Part shown: in pieces, positions 16,762-24,888 of the stretch
Numbering within the stretch: the first letter of the stretch is position 1
Layout: the number at the start of each line of letters is the position of its first letter
From: a virus
Strand: one strand, 5' to 3'
DNA: 47,973 bases
IMG/VR virus record: IMGVR_UViG_3300042466_000488
Location: 1-47,973 of that record
Program-made: the position numbers and the translations under genes
The notes under the pieces: generated by a model
Database searches by the model: none
What the model was told of the DNA's origin: nothing
The model's input: only the letters and a program-made list of their open reading frames with translations

Positions 16762-19403
16762 TGGGAAAAACTATATTAGAACTTTTTCAAACTAAAAAAT
16801 TAAGCAACACACAAACTGCTGAACAAAAATACGAAACCCGTAATAGTAAAGATATATCAATATCAACTCCAAATGGTGCTCTAAACGCAACTTCATTTCC
16901 GTTAGTAAATAAATTGCGTAGAAGTAGAATAAGTGATAGAACGAGAGAAACTGTCATCGAAGAAGAATTATTAGGATTAAGACAATTACGTTTTTTATCA
17001 CAGCCAATCATATATGGTACGGATATTATCCGCTTAAATAGATTATCCACCAATATGTTGGATGATATGAAAGCTGGTGTAAATGGAAATGCGGGTAATA
17101 ATGGTATAATTGGAAACTTATTAAACAAAGTAAAAGGAAAAGGATTAGAATTAGCATCAAAAATAGGTGTAGCATTTCCAGAAGAGATAATTCCATCTAG
17201 AGTAATATTAAAAAATGATTTTAAAAATGGACTTGAACCAAATACAATGCAAACACTTGCTAAAATTAAAAAAGATGCAGGTGGGACATTGGTTGGTAAG
17301 TTTTTAGCACAAAACGTAACAGGAACTCCTAGACAAATTGGAAACGCAGTGTTGGGTTCTGGTATTCAATTAGCAAAAGATAAAGTTCAAACTTATCTAT
17401 TTGGTGCAAGAAAAAGTGGACAACAATTATTGGCAAAAAATGACCCTACATCACGTTTGTATTCAAGCGCAATGCCATATAAAGATACCGTAGATTATAC
17501 AGGTACAGATTTAAAATTAAGAAATGATTTATCAACAATAAAAAATGAATTATCAACAATAAAAAAAGATGGACCTGCTAATTTAAGTGGTGAATATTTA
17601 CGATTATCAAAAGAAAATAAACCAAATAATTTATTTAGTTCAATTGTAGGTGGTGGTGTATCAAATCCATTTAGTATAGGTGGTGGTGGTGTATCAAATC
17701 CATTTAGTATAGGCGGAGGCGGTGTATCAAACGTATTTAGTTTACCTAGTAAATCGGGAACTTCAAACGTATTTAATATACCAGTTAAGGGAGCAAATCA
17801 ATCAAACGTATTTACAATTCCAAAAGCAAATGCAAATAATTTAATTACGGGTAGAAAGGAAGGACAGCAAGTAATAGGTAAGGAATTATTAAAAGTAGGA
17901 ACTGGTGAAAGTATATTAAAATACAATGCTGATAATACAATAACAAAATACTCAAATACAGTTGATGAAGAATCACTGGTAATTGAACAACGAAACGATT
18001 TATCTACAAGATTACAACAAATTGGAGGTGTAGGCCCTGCAAGTCTTGCATTAATAAATGCAACTACAAAGGATAAACAAAGTACAACATCAATAGGTTC
18101 TCAATTTGCTGGTTTAAATAAAAAAACTCAACAAGAAAAAAGTTTATTTAAAGCGTTGGCTGGTGAAAATGGGTTATCATTACCAAACGGTATAATAATA
18201 CCTCCACCCGCAAAAGCAGAAGATTTATTAACTGCTAGAAAAGAAGGACAGCAAGAATTAGGTAGAAAAGTTCAAGAATCAAAAGGAAACGATTTATTAA
18301 AATATGACCCTAGATTATCTGCAACTGCTTATTCAAATACGGTTGATGAAACAAATGATGATGAAAAAAGTAGAAATGATTTATCTACTTTATTAACTAA
18401 AATTCAAACTGTAGCTGAAACAAAATCTACTGGTAATGAATTAAATATAACCGGAATTGGTAATAATGGAATACCACAAAAAACCGATAAGTTAAAGTAT
18501 AGTTCAGAAGAATTTGCTCGTAGTATTGAATCTAAAAAATCATTAGGAAATGCTGTAAATTTTTTAAATACAAAAAATCATTATACTGATACTGGAAATG
18601 ATGTATTTGGGGATTTGGATTTTATAACTGTGAAGTTTACATCCGTACCAAACAAAAAATCAGTTAATTTTACAGCTACAATTACTGGTATTAGTGAAAA
18701 TGTATCACCTAGTTGGGATTCTGCTAAATTTTTAGGTTCTCCTTTTAATTATTATACATATTCGGGTATAGAACGAAGTGTTAGTTTTACACTTACATTA
18801 TATTCTACAAATTCACAAGAGCACGTAGCAATGTGGGAACGAATAAACTTCTTAACATCATTAGCATATCCTGCTGGATATCATAATGAAACTTATATAA
18901 TTTCACCATTTACAAAAGTAACAATTGGTAATTTATATAAAGATAAAGAATGTATTATAGATAGTCTATCGTATACGGTAGATGATACTGCTGGTTGGGA
19001 AATTGGTGATAATAAATCATATGGTGGTAATGGTGGTAAAGTAAATATTGAAACTGATGGTAATACTGCCGAAGTAACAAAACCATTAAACGGATATAAA
19101 CTTCCAATGGTAGTTAGTGTAAATATAAGTCTTAAATTTATAGAAAGTAGAAATAATACTGTAAATAATTTTTATGGATGGAATAGTACACTTCCTCAAA
19201 ATGATATTGCTAAAAAACTCCAAGAGGTAAATCCACAAAAAAAGGCAGCATCCGTAACAAGCAAAACACCATCAGCGATATTAAGTAACGAAAATTTTAA
19301 TAAACGTCAAACAGAAATACAACAAAAAATAGATAAAGATAATCCATTTAATAAATTTTTAAATAAAGGACGTGGTTCATTACTTGGTGGAGCGGGTCTC
19401 TAA
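16761..19403 (+). CDS. Large baseplate/tube-cap-like protein with internal triplication
   Basis: In this 880-residue protein the region about 610-790 (DFITVKFTSVPNKKSVNFTA...; SPFNYYTYSGIERSVSFTLTLYS...; SVNISLKFIE) looks like a tube-type beta-barrel. This fits baseplate tube-initiator or cap proteins (gp48/gp54-like role). The middle has three copies of a roughly 60-residue module, each with R-K-x-G-Q-Q near its start and R-N-D-L-S-T near its end (from about residues 213, 360 and 487). A run of VSNPFSIGGGG-like repeats lies at about 295-355. It shares one base with the tape measure stop. The role is inferred from domain character and position. Confidence 0.55.
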   Translation: MGKTILELFQTKKLSNTQTAEQKYETRNSKDISISTPNGALNATSFPLVNKLRRSRISDRTRETVIEEELLGLRQLRFLSQPIIYGTDIIRLNRLSTNMLDDMKAGVNGNAGNNGIIGNLLNKVKGKGLELASKIGVAFPEEIIPSRVILKNDFKNGLEPNTMQTLAKIKKDAGGTLVGKFLAQNVTGTPRQIGNAVLGSGIQLAKDKVQTYLFGARKSGQQLLAKNDPTSRLYSSAMPYKDTVDYTGTDLKLRNDLSTIKNELSTIKKDGPANLSGEYLRLSKENKPNNLFSSIVGGGVSNPFSIGGGGVSNPFSIGGGGVSNVFSLPSKSGTSNVFNIPVKGANQSNVFTIPKANANNLITGRKEGQQVIGKELLKVGTGESILKYNADNTITKYSNTVDEESLVIEQRNDLSTRLQQIGGVGPASLALINATTKDKQSTTSIGSQFAGLNKKTQQEKSLFKALAGENGLSLPNGIIIPPPAKAEDLLTARKEGQQELGRKVQESKGNDLLKYDPRLSATAYSNTVDETNDDEKSRNDLSTLLTKIQTVAETKSTGNELNITGIGNNGIPQKTDKLKYSSEEFARSIESKKSLGNAVNFLNTKNHYTDTGNDVFGDLDFITVKFTSVPNKKSVNFTATITGISENVSPSWDSAKFLGSPFNYYTYSGIERSVSFTLTLYSTNSQEHVAMWERINFLTSLAYPAGYHNETYIISPFTKVTIGNLYKDKECIIDSLSYTVDDTAGWEIGDNKSYGGNGGKVNIETDGNTAEVTKPLNGYKLPMVVSVNISLKFIESRNNTVNNFYGWNSTLPQNDIAKKLQEVNPQKKAASVTSKTPSAILSNENFNKRQTEIQQKIDKDNPFNKFLNKGRGSLLGGAGL

Positions 19404-19416
19404 ATAAATAATTAAA

Positions 19417-19713
19417 ATGATAAGTAGATATTCAAATAACGAAACTAAAAAGACTGTTGATGGGAGAACTGTATATAAACCAAAAATATATCCAAACATA
19501 CCATTGAGAGATGATGATTTGTATGTTGCTACTGAAACCGGTGATAGGTTGGATACATTAGCATACGATTATTATAGAGATTCTACATTAGGTTGGATAA
19601 TAGCATCGGCTAATAACATACATAATGCGGTATTTGGATTTGAAGATGGTACAATATTAAGGATACCATTAAATTATATAGAAATAGTATCAAATCAAAC
19701 TAAAATAAATTAA
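19417..19713 (+). CDS. LysM-like baseplate wedge protein (gp53-like)
   Basis: In this 98-residue protein the segment YPNIPLRDDDLYVATETGDRL, then DTLAYDYYRDSTLGWIIASAN, then DGTILRIPLNYIEIV is a LysM-type fold as used in T4-like baseplate proteins. The pattern is G-D-R-L-D-x-L-A-x-x-Y-Y-x-D-x-x-L-x-W-I-I-A-x-A-N...G-x-x-L-R-I-P. In T4, gp53 clamps neighbouring wedges and carries a LysM domain. It lies between tube-cap-like and hub genes. The fold is confident; the gp53 equivalence is likely. Confidence 0.75.
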   Translation: MISRYSNNETKKTVDGRTVYKPKIYPNIPLRDDDLYVATETGDRLDTLAYDYYRDSTLGWIIASANNIHNAVFGFEDGTILRIPLNYIEIVSNQTKIN

Positions 19714-19719
19714 AAAGTT

Positions 19720-21999
19720 ATGTCAGGATTTCCTAATTTTTCAAATGTTGCTCCATACGCTAGAGCGGAATTGGATAGAAGAATTGCAAACCCAATTGAA
19801 ACTATTAGTGGTTTAAACGCTTGGGTTAGAATTGCTTCTGGTGTTGATTCTGGATTAATACTATATTCAAATCCTAATTTTACAATATTTGAAGCTGCTG
19901 GAGATAGGTCTATTGGTACTATATATGGTAATCAATCATCAAGTGGAACTATTGGAGTAACATGGGATGGTAGACCTTATATAGATTATAATGATTTAGC
20001 ATTTAGACCAAAGCCAAATGTAACCTCAATAGAAATAGATGAGGGAGCTGGTAATCTTTCTAGAAAAGCAAAATTTACAATAACTGCATACACACCGGGT
20101 CAATTAAATGAATTATGTAAATTTTTTTTAGAGCCTGGATTTACTATATTTTTAGAATGGGGGTGGAATGAAAGAAGAGCAATGAATGGGTTTGAGGCAA
20201 TAAGTGTTCCTTATGTTGCAAAAAATCAATCTTTTAAAAATGTAAATCAACGAAGAGAGGAAACTGGTGGTTTATATGATAATTATTTGGGATTTATAAC
20301 AGGCGGTAGTATAGCTATAAGTGGACAATTTTGGGAAATAAGTGTAGAATGTACTGGATTTACGGAATTACCTGCATACTTTTTAGCCGCAGATAATACA
20401 AAACCAGACCAAACACCAGAAGAGTTAGAAGAAGCAGCAAATGAGTTTGACCCTGCTGAAATATCAGCTCAAACAGATTTAGGTTTAAAACGTTTTATGA
20501 TGATGTATAATCAACTACCATCAAATAGAAGAACGGATGCTGTATATGGTTTAATAAAAGATACGAAGGAAGTTGCACATGTAGTCAATTTTATAAATTT
20601 TGATGAATCGGTTAGAGAAGAAATGAACAATCAAACGGATGGTTGGGCATGGGGAATATTTGAAAATTCGGCAACAGTTGGTAGTGAATCTGTAAGTTTT
20701 CCATCTGGTACTGAAATAATTGGACCTGATAAATTTATTAGATTTGGTACATTAATGAAAATAATAAATGCAATAGGTATAGACCACTATGTTATTGGAG
20801 GAAAGAAAGTAAAAATGCAAGTGAATACCGAACGAACTGTTGTAAGTGCATTTCCTAAAATATTTAGTTGTAATAAATCAAAATTATTCATTCCAAATCC
20901 AAAAACACCAAAATTTGATTTATTGGCAGCTATAAAATCCAAAACGCCACAAAAAAAATATAAAGAAATTTTAAATAATAGTGTTGTTGGGACAAGTGGT
21001 GGAAAGGCATTGGATATACATTTCCCATCAAAAGGTGCTATAACTGATAATCAAACATATAAAGGTATTCTATCATATAAAGATTCTACAATTGAATCAC
21101 TTAATGTTCCTGGTGAACATTGGGGATTTTTAGATGATTTGTATGTTAATTTTGATTTTGTAAAAGGTATATTAGAAACAAAAAATTTTTATGTTAAAGA
21201 TGCTTTATATCAAATCTTAAATGGAATGGCATCTGCGGCCGGTGGAATTTGGGATTATCAAATAATAGAGACAACAGACCCCAAAAATCCAGAAGTAACA
21301 GAATTAGTTGTAGTAGATTTAAATTTAAAAAATAATGCAGTTCCCGAATTGCCAATTGCATTTGATGTATATGGTAATAAATCAATATTTATGGATGCAT
21401 CTTTGGATTTAAATATATCAGGAGCTAAAATGAATCAAATTATAGGTCAACGATTATCAAATAATGTAAATTCATCACAACCACCTGTTACTGGTAAGCT
21501 TTTTGCAAAAAATTTAAAAGATAAAATACTAACTGAAATAAAAAGAGCTGAAGCATCACCATTTCCAAAAAAAACACCATCAACGGTTGCAGGTGATGAA
21601 GATGAGGAAAAATTAAAAGAAAAAAACTTACAATTATTTTTAAGTAAAGTTGGTATATTTCCCAAAGTTATGATAACAAAAGATACGGTTTCGGATAATA
21701 TTTCAGACCAATCATACATAGCATCATTGGATGATTTAGCTTTATTTGAATCAATAAAAGTTGGTTCGGATGAAAAATTAAATAAAACAAGTGTATCAAT
21801 ACTATTTCCAATAAATTTCACATTTACAATACATGGTATTAGTGGAATAAAGCGGGGAGATAAATTTAGAATTAAAGGAATACCTGAACAATATGAAACT
21901 GGTGGGTTTTTTCAAGTATTATCTGTAAAACATACAATTACGGATATGACTTGGAAAACTGAAATAAGTGGTGGTTTTAGACAGTTACCTTCAGCATAA
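19720..21999 (+). CDS. Baseplate hub protein (gp27/gpD-like)
   Basis: In this 759-residue protein the N-terminal part includes PNVTSIEIDEGAGNLSRKAK and a FFLEPGFTIFLEWGWNERR segment typical of hub proteins (pG-x-x-[IV]-x-[LI]-x-W-G-W). The C-terminal part has FTIHGISGIKRGDKFRI, then YETGGFFQVLSVKHTI and WKTEISGGFRQLP. This is the closing barrel pattern of gp27/gpD/VgrG-type hubs (G-x-x-G-[IL]-x-x-G-D...G-x-F-x-V-x-x-V-x-H...W-x-T). It is expected to be a trimer at the tail tip joining tube and spike. No lysozyme domain is fused to it. Confidence 0.75.
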   Translation: MSGFPNFSNVAPYARAELDRRIANPIETISGLNAWVRIASGVDSGLILYSNPNFTIFEAAGDRSIGTIYGNQSSSGTIGVTWDGRPYIDYNDLAFRPKPNVTSIEIDEGAGNLSRKAKFTITAYTPGQLNELCKFFLEPGFTIFLEWGWNERRAMNGFEAISVPYVAKNQSFKNVNQRREETGGLYDNYLGFITGGSIAISGQFWEISVECTGFTELPAYFLAADNTKPDQTPEELEEAANEFDPAEISAQTDLGLKRFMMMYNQLPSNRRTDAVYGLIKDTKEVAHVVNFINFDESVREEMNNQTDGWAWGIFENSATVGSESVSFPSGTEIIGPDKFIRFGTLMKIINAIGIDHYVIGGKKVKMQVNTERTVVSAFPKIFSCNKSKLFIPNPKTPKFDLLAAIKSKTPQKKYKEILNNSVVGTSGGKALDIHFPSKGAITDNQTYKGILSYKDSTIESLNVPGEHWGFLDDLYVNFDFVKGILETKNFYVKDALYQILNGMASAAGGIWDYQIIETTDPKNPEVTELVVVDLNLKNNAVPELPIAFDVYGNKSIFMDASLDLNISGAKMNQIIGQRLSNNVNSSQPPVTGKLFAKNLKDKILTEIKRAEASPFPKKTPSTVAGDEDEEKLKEKNLQLFLSKVGIFPKVMITKDTVSDNISDQSYIASLDDLALFESIKVGSDEKLNKTSVSILFPINFTFTIHGISGIKRGDKFRIKGIPEQYETGGFFQVLSVKHTITDMTWKTEISGGFRQLPSA

Positions 22000-22013
22000 A
22001 AAACCTAAATAAA

Positions 22014-22367
22014 ATGGATATAACTAGATATAAAAAAATAGTACAATTACCAGATGATTATAATTTAAAAAAAATTAATACACACATTCCTATAATTTCG
22101 GAAACTGATTATAAGAGAGGGTACATAACTAGATATTTTGCTCAAAAAACAAATGATACAAATTCTGTCATATATGAAATTAATTTAAATACATATTCTA
22201 ATTTAAACAATAATTCCTTCTACACAACTATTACATTAGATTGGAGATTAAATGGAACTATTGAACAAATAAAAGAATCAAATTTTAAATCAGTTAAACT
22301 AGCCTCACACAAAATGAAGGGAATATTAATATATCTTTTAAACTATTTACAATTTTATAAGTATTAA
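22014..22367 (+). CDS. Small conserved tail-region protein, unknown
   Basis: This 117-residue protein has DYKRGYITRYFAQKTNDTNS then VIYEIN and ITLDWRLNGTIEQIKESN, ending in a hydrophobic/aromatic tail. The D-Y-x-R-G-Y-[IL]-x-R-Y-F...[IV]-Y-E-[IV] pattern is familiar from small proteins next to baseplate genes in T4-like phages, but I know no tested function. It starts 14 bases after the hub gene and is the last protein before the tmRNA. It is probably a minor virion or assembly protein. Confidence 0.5.
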   Translation: MDITRYKKIVQLPDDYNLKKINTHIPIISETDYKRGYITRYFAQKTNDTNSVIYEINLNTYSNLNNNSFYTTITLDWRLNGTIEQIKESNFKSVKLASHKMKGILIYLLNYLQFYKY

Positions 22368-22399
22368 TTTGGAAATTACAAATATTTATCGTATATTTG
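22368..22399 (+). promoter_or_regulatory. Bacteroidota-type promoter of the tmRNA
   Basis: TTTG (22368-22371), 20 bases, then TATATTTG (22392-22399). CAAA follows TTTG after seven bases. The spacer also contains ATATTTAT, so this site combines both promoter motifs of the window. It lies 20 bases before the mature tmRNA 5' end. Confidence 0.75.
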
Positions 22400-22418
22400 T
22401 AAGAGTTCTTTAAAATAT

Positions 22419-22798
22419 GGGGATGACCGGCTTTTGACAGGTATGAAGACTGGTTGTATTGATGCAAGTAAGGTTAGATGGAAACCTTTGAAGACCTATC
22501 AAACAATAAGTGCAGACGTAGAATTATCTACAATGACTTTCGGAGATGCTATGGCATGGATGGAGTCTTTCGATTACGCAGTAGCTGCCTAATCGCTCCC
22601 GTATCACTCATGGGATTTAAAAAGAAGTGAACATTTAAGTTTATCCAAACTTAAAATGGATTGGTGGAATCTGCTGAATTAACCATTCGGCCCCAATTCT
22701 TTTGGAGTGTTAGTAAGATAAAACACTATCCTAAACTTGTGAACGATTTACATTAGAAACTTATCTGGACGCGGGTTCGAATCCCGCCATCTCCACCA
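22419..22798 (+). ncRNA. ssrA: Transfer-messenger RNA (tmRNA), one-piece
   Basis: The 5' end GGGGATG pairs over seven bases with CATCTCC near the 3' end, including the G3-U wobble that gives alanine identity. It is followed by encoded ACCA. The T arm is GCGGG-TTCGAAT-CCCGC (22771-22787). A resume codon GCA at 22512-22514 lies 94 nt from the 5' end, with UA at -5/-4 as in E. coli tmRNA. The open frame runs 26 codons (starting ADVELS, ending FDYAVAA) to TAA at 22590-22592. The intervening region can form several helices as in pseudoknots. It would rescue stalled ribosomes and tag the nascent protein for proteolysis. A terminator follows at once. Confidence 0.92.
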
Positions 22799-22799
22799 C

Positions 22800-22835
22800 T
22801 CCCACTTTTCCATTTGGAATTGTGGGATTTTTTTT
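22800..22835 (+). terminator. Terminator of the tmRNA
   Basis: CCCAC (22801-22805) pairs with GTGGG (22822-22826), with an inner TTCC/GGAA helix and ATTT loop, followed by eight T residues. The TTTG of the next promoter is partly in the apical loop. Confidence 0.85.
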
Positions 22836-22844
22836 GTATCTTTG
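22813..22844 (+). promoter_or_regulatory. Bacteroidota-type promoter inside the terminator
   Basis: TTTG (22813-22816), 20 bases, then TATCTTTG (22837-22844). It lacks the CAAA element. Only four bases separate it from ATG 22849, predicting a leaderless transcript. Confidence 0.7.
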
Positions 22845-22848
22845 TAAA

Positions 22849-24135
22849 ATGAAAGTTATAGAATCCATAGAGGAAGTAAATTGGTTGAAAGATAAGCTGG
22901 AAACCGAAGTATCTATATGGTATCCACTATGGGTTGATAACTCAAAGCATCCTCTTCACACTAATCTTTCTCTCATACTGGTACGATGTTTGGATGCGTT
23001 GTATGTTTTACCAATTCAACACGCAGATGCTCTTACAATCAAAGTATCGGACGTTAAATCGATACTAAATACCAATGGTAAGAAGTGGGTATTCCAAAAG
23101 AAAAAAATATTACACTCTCTTTATGTTTCGGTAAATCTATATGATGTAGATTCGGAATACTTTGTAAGGACAGGTGAGGTTATTGATTATGAGGCACCTT
23201 TAAATCCTTTATTATCAACGCTAACTCATAAAGGGTATAGAGATGACTTAATTCAATCCATTCCTTTAATGAAGATTGTGGAAGTAATAGAACCACAATT
23301 CATTAAATACTATTCCAATAATTCAGATTCTAACACATATCGATGGTATAACCAAACATTCATACCCACACTTTCAGAAATGGAGGGATATGGGATTCGG
23401 GTCGATAGGAAAAAATTTACTGATAGATGGAATCAAGCTATTAGACATTTGACAGATGATAGTAAAGTGTTTACGGAATACAATCCATTTACGGTAACGG
23501 GTAGACCCTCCAATAGACATGGTGGTGTGAACTATGCCGCTCTCAATAAATCGGATGGTAGTAGGGAGTGTTTCGTTTCCGATGGGATATTCCTACAAAT
23601 GGATTATAACGCATATCACCCCCGTCTTATTGGTAAGTTGATAGGATTCCAAATGCCGGATGGGAATGTTCATGAGTGGTTAGCCGAACAATATGGATGT
23701 GATGTGAATGAGGGTAAGGGTATTACATTCCAATTACTATATGGTGGAATCGATGATACATTCCGTCAAATCCCATACCTAAACGCAGTAGCTGATTACA
23801 TAGATGGATTATGGATTGAAACACAACAAAACGGATACCTACAAACCAAATATCGTAGAATACCCCTAAGTTGGATAGAGGGTTCAAATCCACAAAAGGT
23901 GTTTAACTATCTTCTACAAGCCTTAGAGACTGAAATGAACATTGATAAGATGAGAAAGATATTAGATTACATTAGAAATAGTGGAATCGGATTTAGTTTA
24001 TATACTTATGACTCGTTTCTATTTGATGTTCCTACGAATGTGGATAAGAATAAGATTAAAGATTTGAAGGAAATCATTGAAGAGGGTGGGTTTCCAATCA
24101 AAGCAAGTTGGGGTTTGGATTATGGAAAAGTGTAG
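22849..24135 (+). CDS. Short family-A (PolA-like) DNA polymerase
   Basis: This 428-residue protein starts at ATG 22849 (MKVIESIEEV). An upstream GTG at 22822 would lie within the promoter and terminator. PolA landmarks appear in order: TGRPS (217-221); motif A QMDYNAYHPRL with D252; motif B GKGITFQLLYGG with K290; an N...Q-A-L-E-T-E helix (347-362); motif C YTYDSFLF with D388. Both catalytic Asp residues are kept, but the usual H-D-E of motif C is Y-D-S. The N-terminal 150 residues look like a reduced exonuclease-type domain. The phage also encodes a family-B polymerase, so this one probably has a special task such as repair or gap filling. Confidence 0.75.
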   Translation: MKVIESIEEVNWLKDKLETEVSIWYPLWVDNSKHPLHTNLSLILVRCLDALYVLPIQHADALTIKVSDVKSILNTNGKKWVFQKKKILHSLYVSVNLYDVDSEYFVRTGEVIDYEAPLNPLLSTLTHKGYRDDLIQSIPLMKIVEVIEPQFIKYYSNNSDSNTYRWYNQTFIPTLSEMEGYGIRVDRKKFTDRWNQAIRHLTDDSKVFTEYNPFTVTGRPSNRHGGVNYAALNKSDGSRECFVSDGIFLQMDYNAYHPRLIGKLIGFQMPDGNVHEWLAEQYGCDVNEGKGITFQLLYGGIDDTFRQIPYLNAVADYIDGLWIETQQNGYLQTKYRRIPLSWIEGSNPQKVFNYLLQALETEMNIDKMRKILDYIRNSGIGFSLYTYDSFLFDVPTNVDKNKIKDLKEIIEEGGFPIKASWGLDYGKV

Positions 24136-24141
24136 AAAACC

Positions 24142-24158
24142 ATATTTATAGTATATAC
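24142..24158 (+). promoter_or_regulatory. Putative late promoter motif
   Basis: ATATTTATA (24142-24150) followed by TATAC lies 18 bases before the nuclease ATG at 24177. Confidence 0.45.
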
Positions 24159-24176
24159 AAAACAATACTATAACAT

Positions 24177-24806
24177 ATGAAAAAATTAGGTTTATCTCTA
24201 TTGTTCTTTTTTACATTAATTGTTGTAAGAGCACAAGACATCGTAGTAATCAAACACACAAACTACACAACACACTTCAGTAAATCAAAAAGATACCCAG
24301 TATTAGTGGAATGGGAAACAACAAAAGCAATGGTAGGTTGTCCAACACCCCTAAAAAGAAAAGATAACTTTAAACCTGACCCACAATTGGTAGATGAAAC
24401 TAATATTGCATTTTATTACCTAAAAAGTGGATACGATAGAGGACATGTAATGCCGGCAGCTGATAATCTTTGTCAAACACAAGCGGTGCAGGATGAATGT
24501 TTCTATTTTAGTAATATGGTAGCACAAACGCATAGATTAAACGCTGGGGATTGGAAATCTTTAGAAACTGCAACCCGAAATTGGGCAATGATTAGTTCAA
24601 AAGTAAGAGTGTGGAGTGGTTCAGTTGGTGAAGCAAAGAAAATAGGGTTAGTATCAGTTCCTACACAATGCTGGAAAGTAGTTCAGGTAGCAGGAAAATG
24701 GCACGCATATCTATTCAACAATGATTTATCACCGGCCGATGGATTCCAAAATAACGAAGTACCGATTACACAAATAGAAAAATTGACCGGATTTAAATTT
24801 AAATAA
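24177..24806 (+). CDS. Exported DNA/RNA non-specific endonuclease
   Basis: This 209-residue protein has an N-terminus MKKLGLSLLFFFTLIVVRAQ that is a clear signal peptide (Lys pair, hydrophobic core, A-x-A/Q-like end). Then comes the Serratia-nuclease (NUC1) fold: YDRGHVMPAADN with DRGH at 87-90 (H90 general base), and FSNMVAQTHRLNAGDWKSLE with N122 as metal ligand and the W/E that follow. It belongs to the beta-beta-alpha metal nuclease family. A phage nuclease carrying its own secretion signal would act in the periplasm or outside. It stands behind a late-type motif. The fold assignment is confident. Confidence 0.9.
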   Translation: MKKLGLSLLFFFTLIVVRAQDIVVIKHTNYTTHFSKSKRYPVLVEWETTKAMVGCPTPLKRKDNFKPDPQLVDETNIAFYYLKSGYDRGHVMPAADNLCQTQAVQDECFYFSNMVAQTHRLNAGDWKSLETATRNWAMISSKVRVWSGSVGEAKKIGLVSVPTQCWKVVQVAGKWHAYLFNNDLSPADGFQNNEVPITQIEKLTGFKFK

Positions 24807-24888
24807 ATATAGGTTATTTAAACCGCAGCATACCAACAACAAAATGTTTGATTAGAAATGAGTTTCTTTTCAATTAATACTTATATAT

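Noticed and set aside
22761-22798. A tRNA gene 3' half or phage attachment site
   Set aside because: The T arm and CCA belong to a complete tmRNA pairing with 22419-22425. No integrase or duplicated 3' end was seen, so an integration site is not supported.
22822-22848. Upstream GTG start adding nine residues to the PolA-like protein
   Set aside because: It lies within the terminator arm, T-tract and TATCTTTG box; the added residues are only the translation of these signals.
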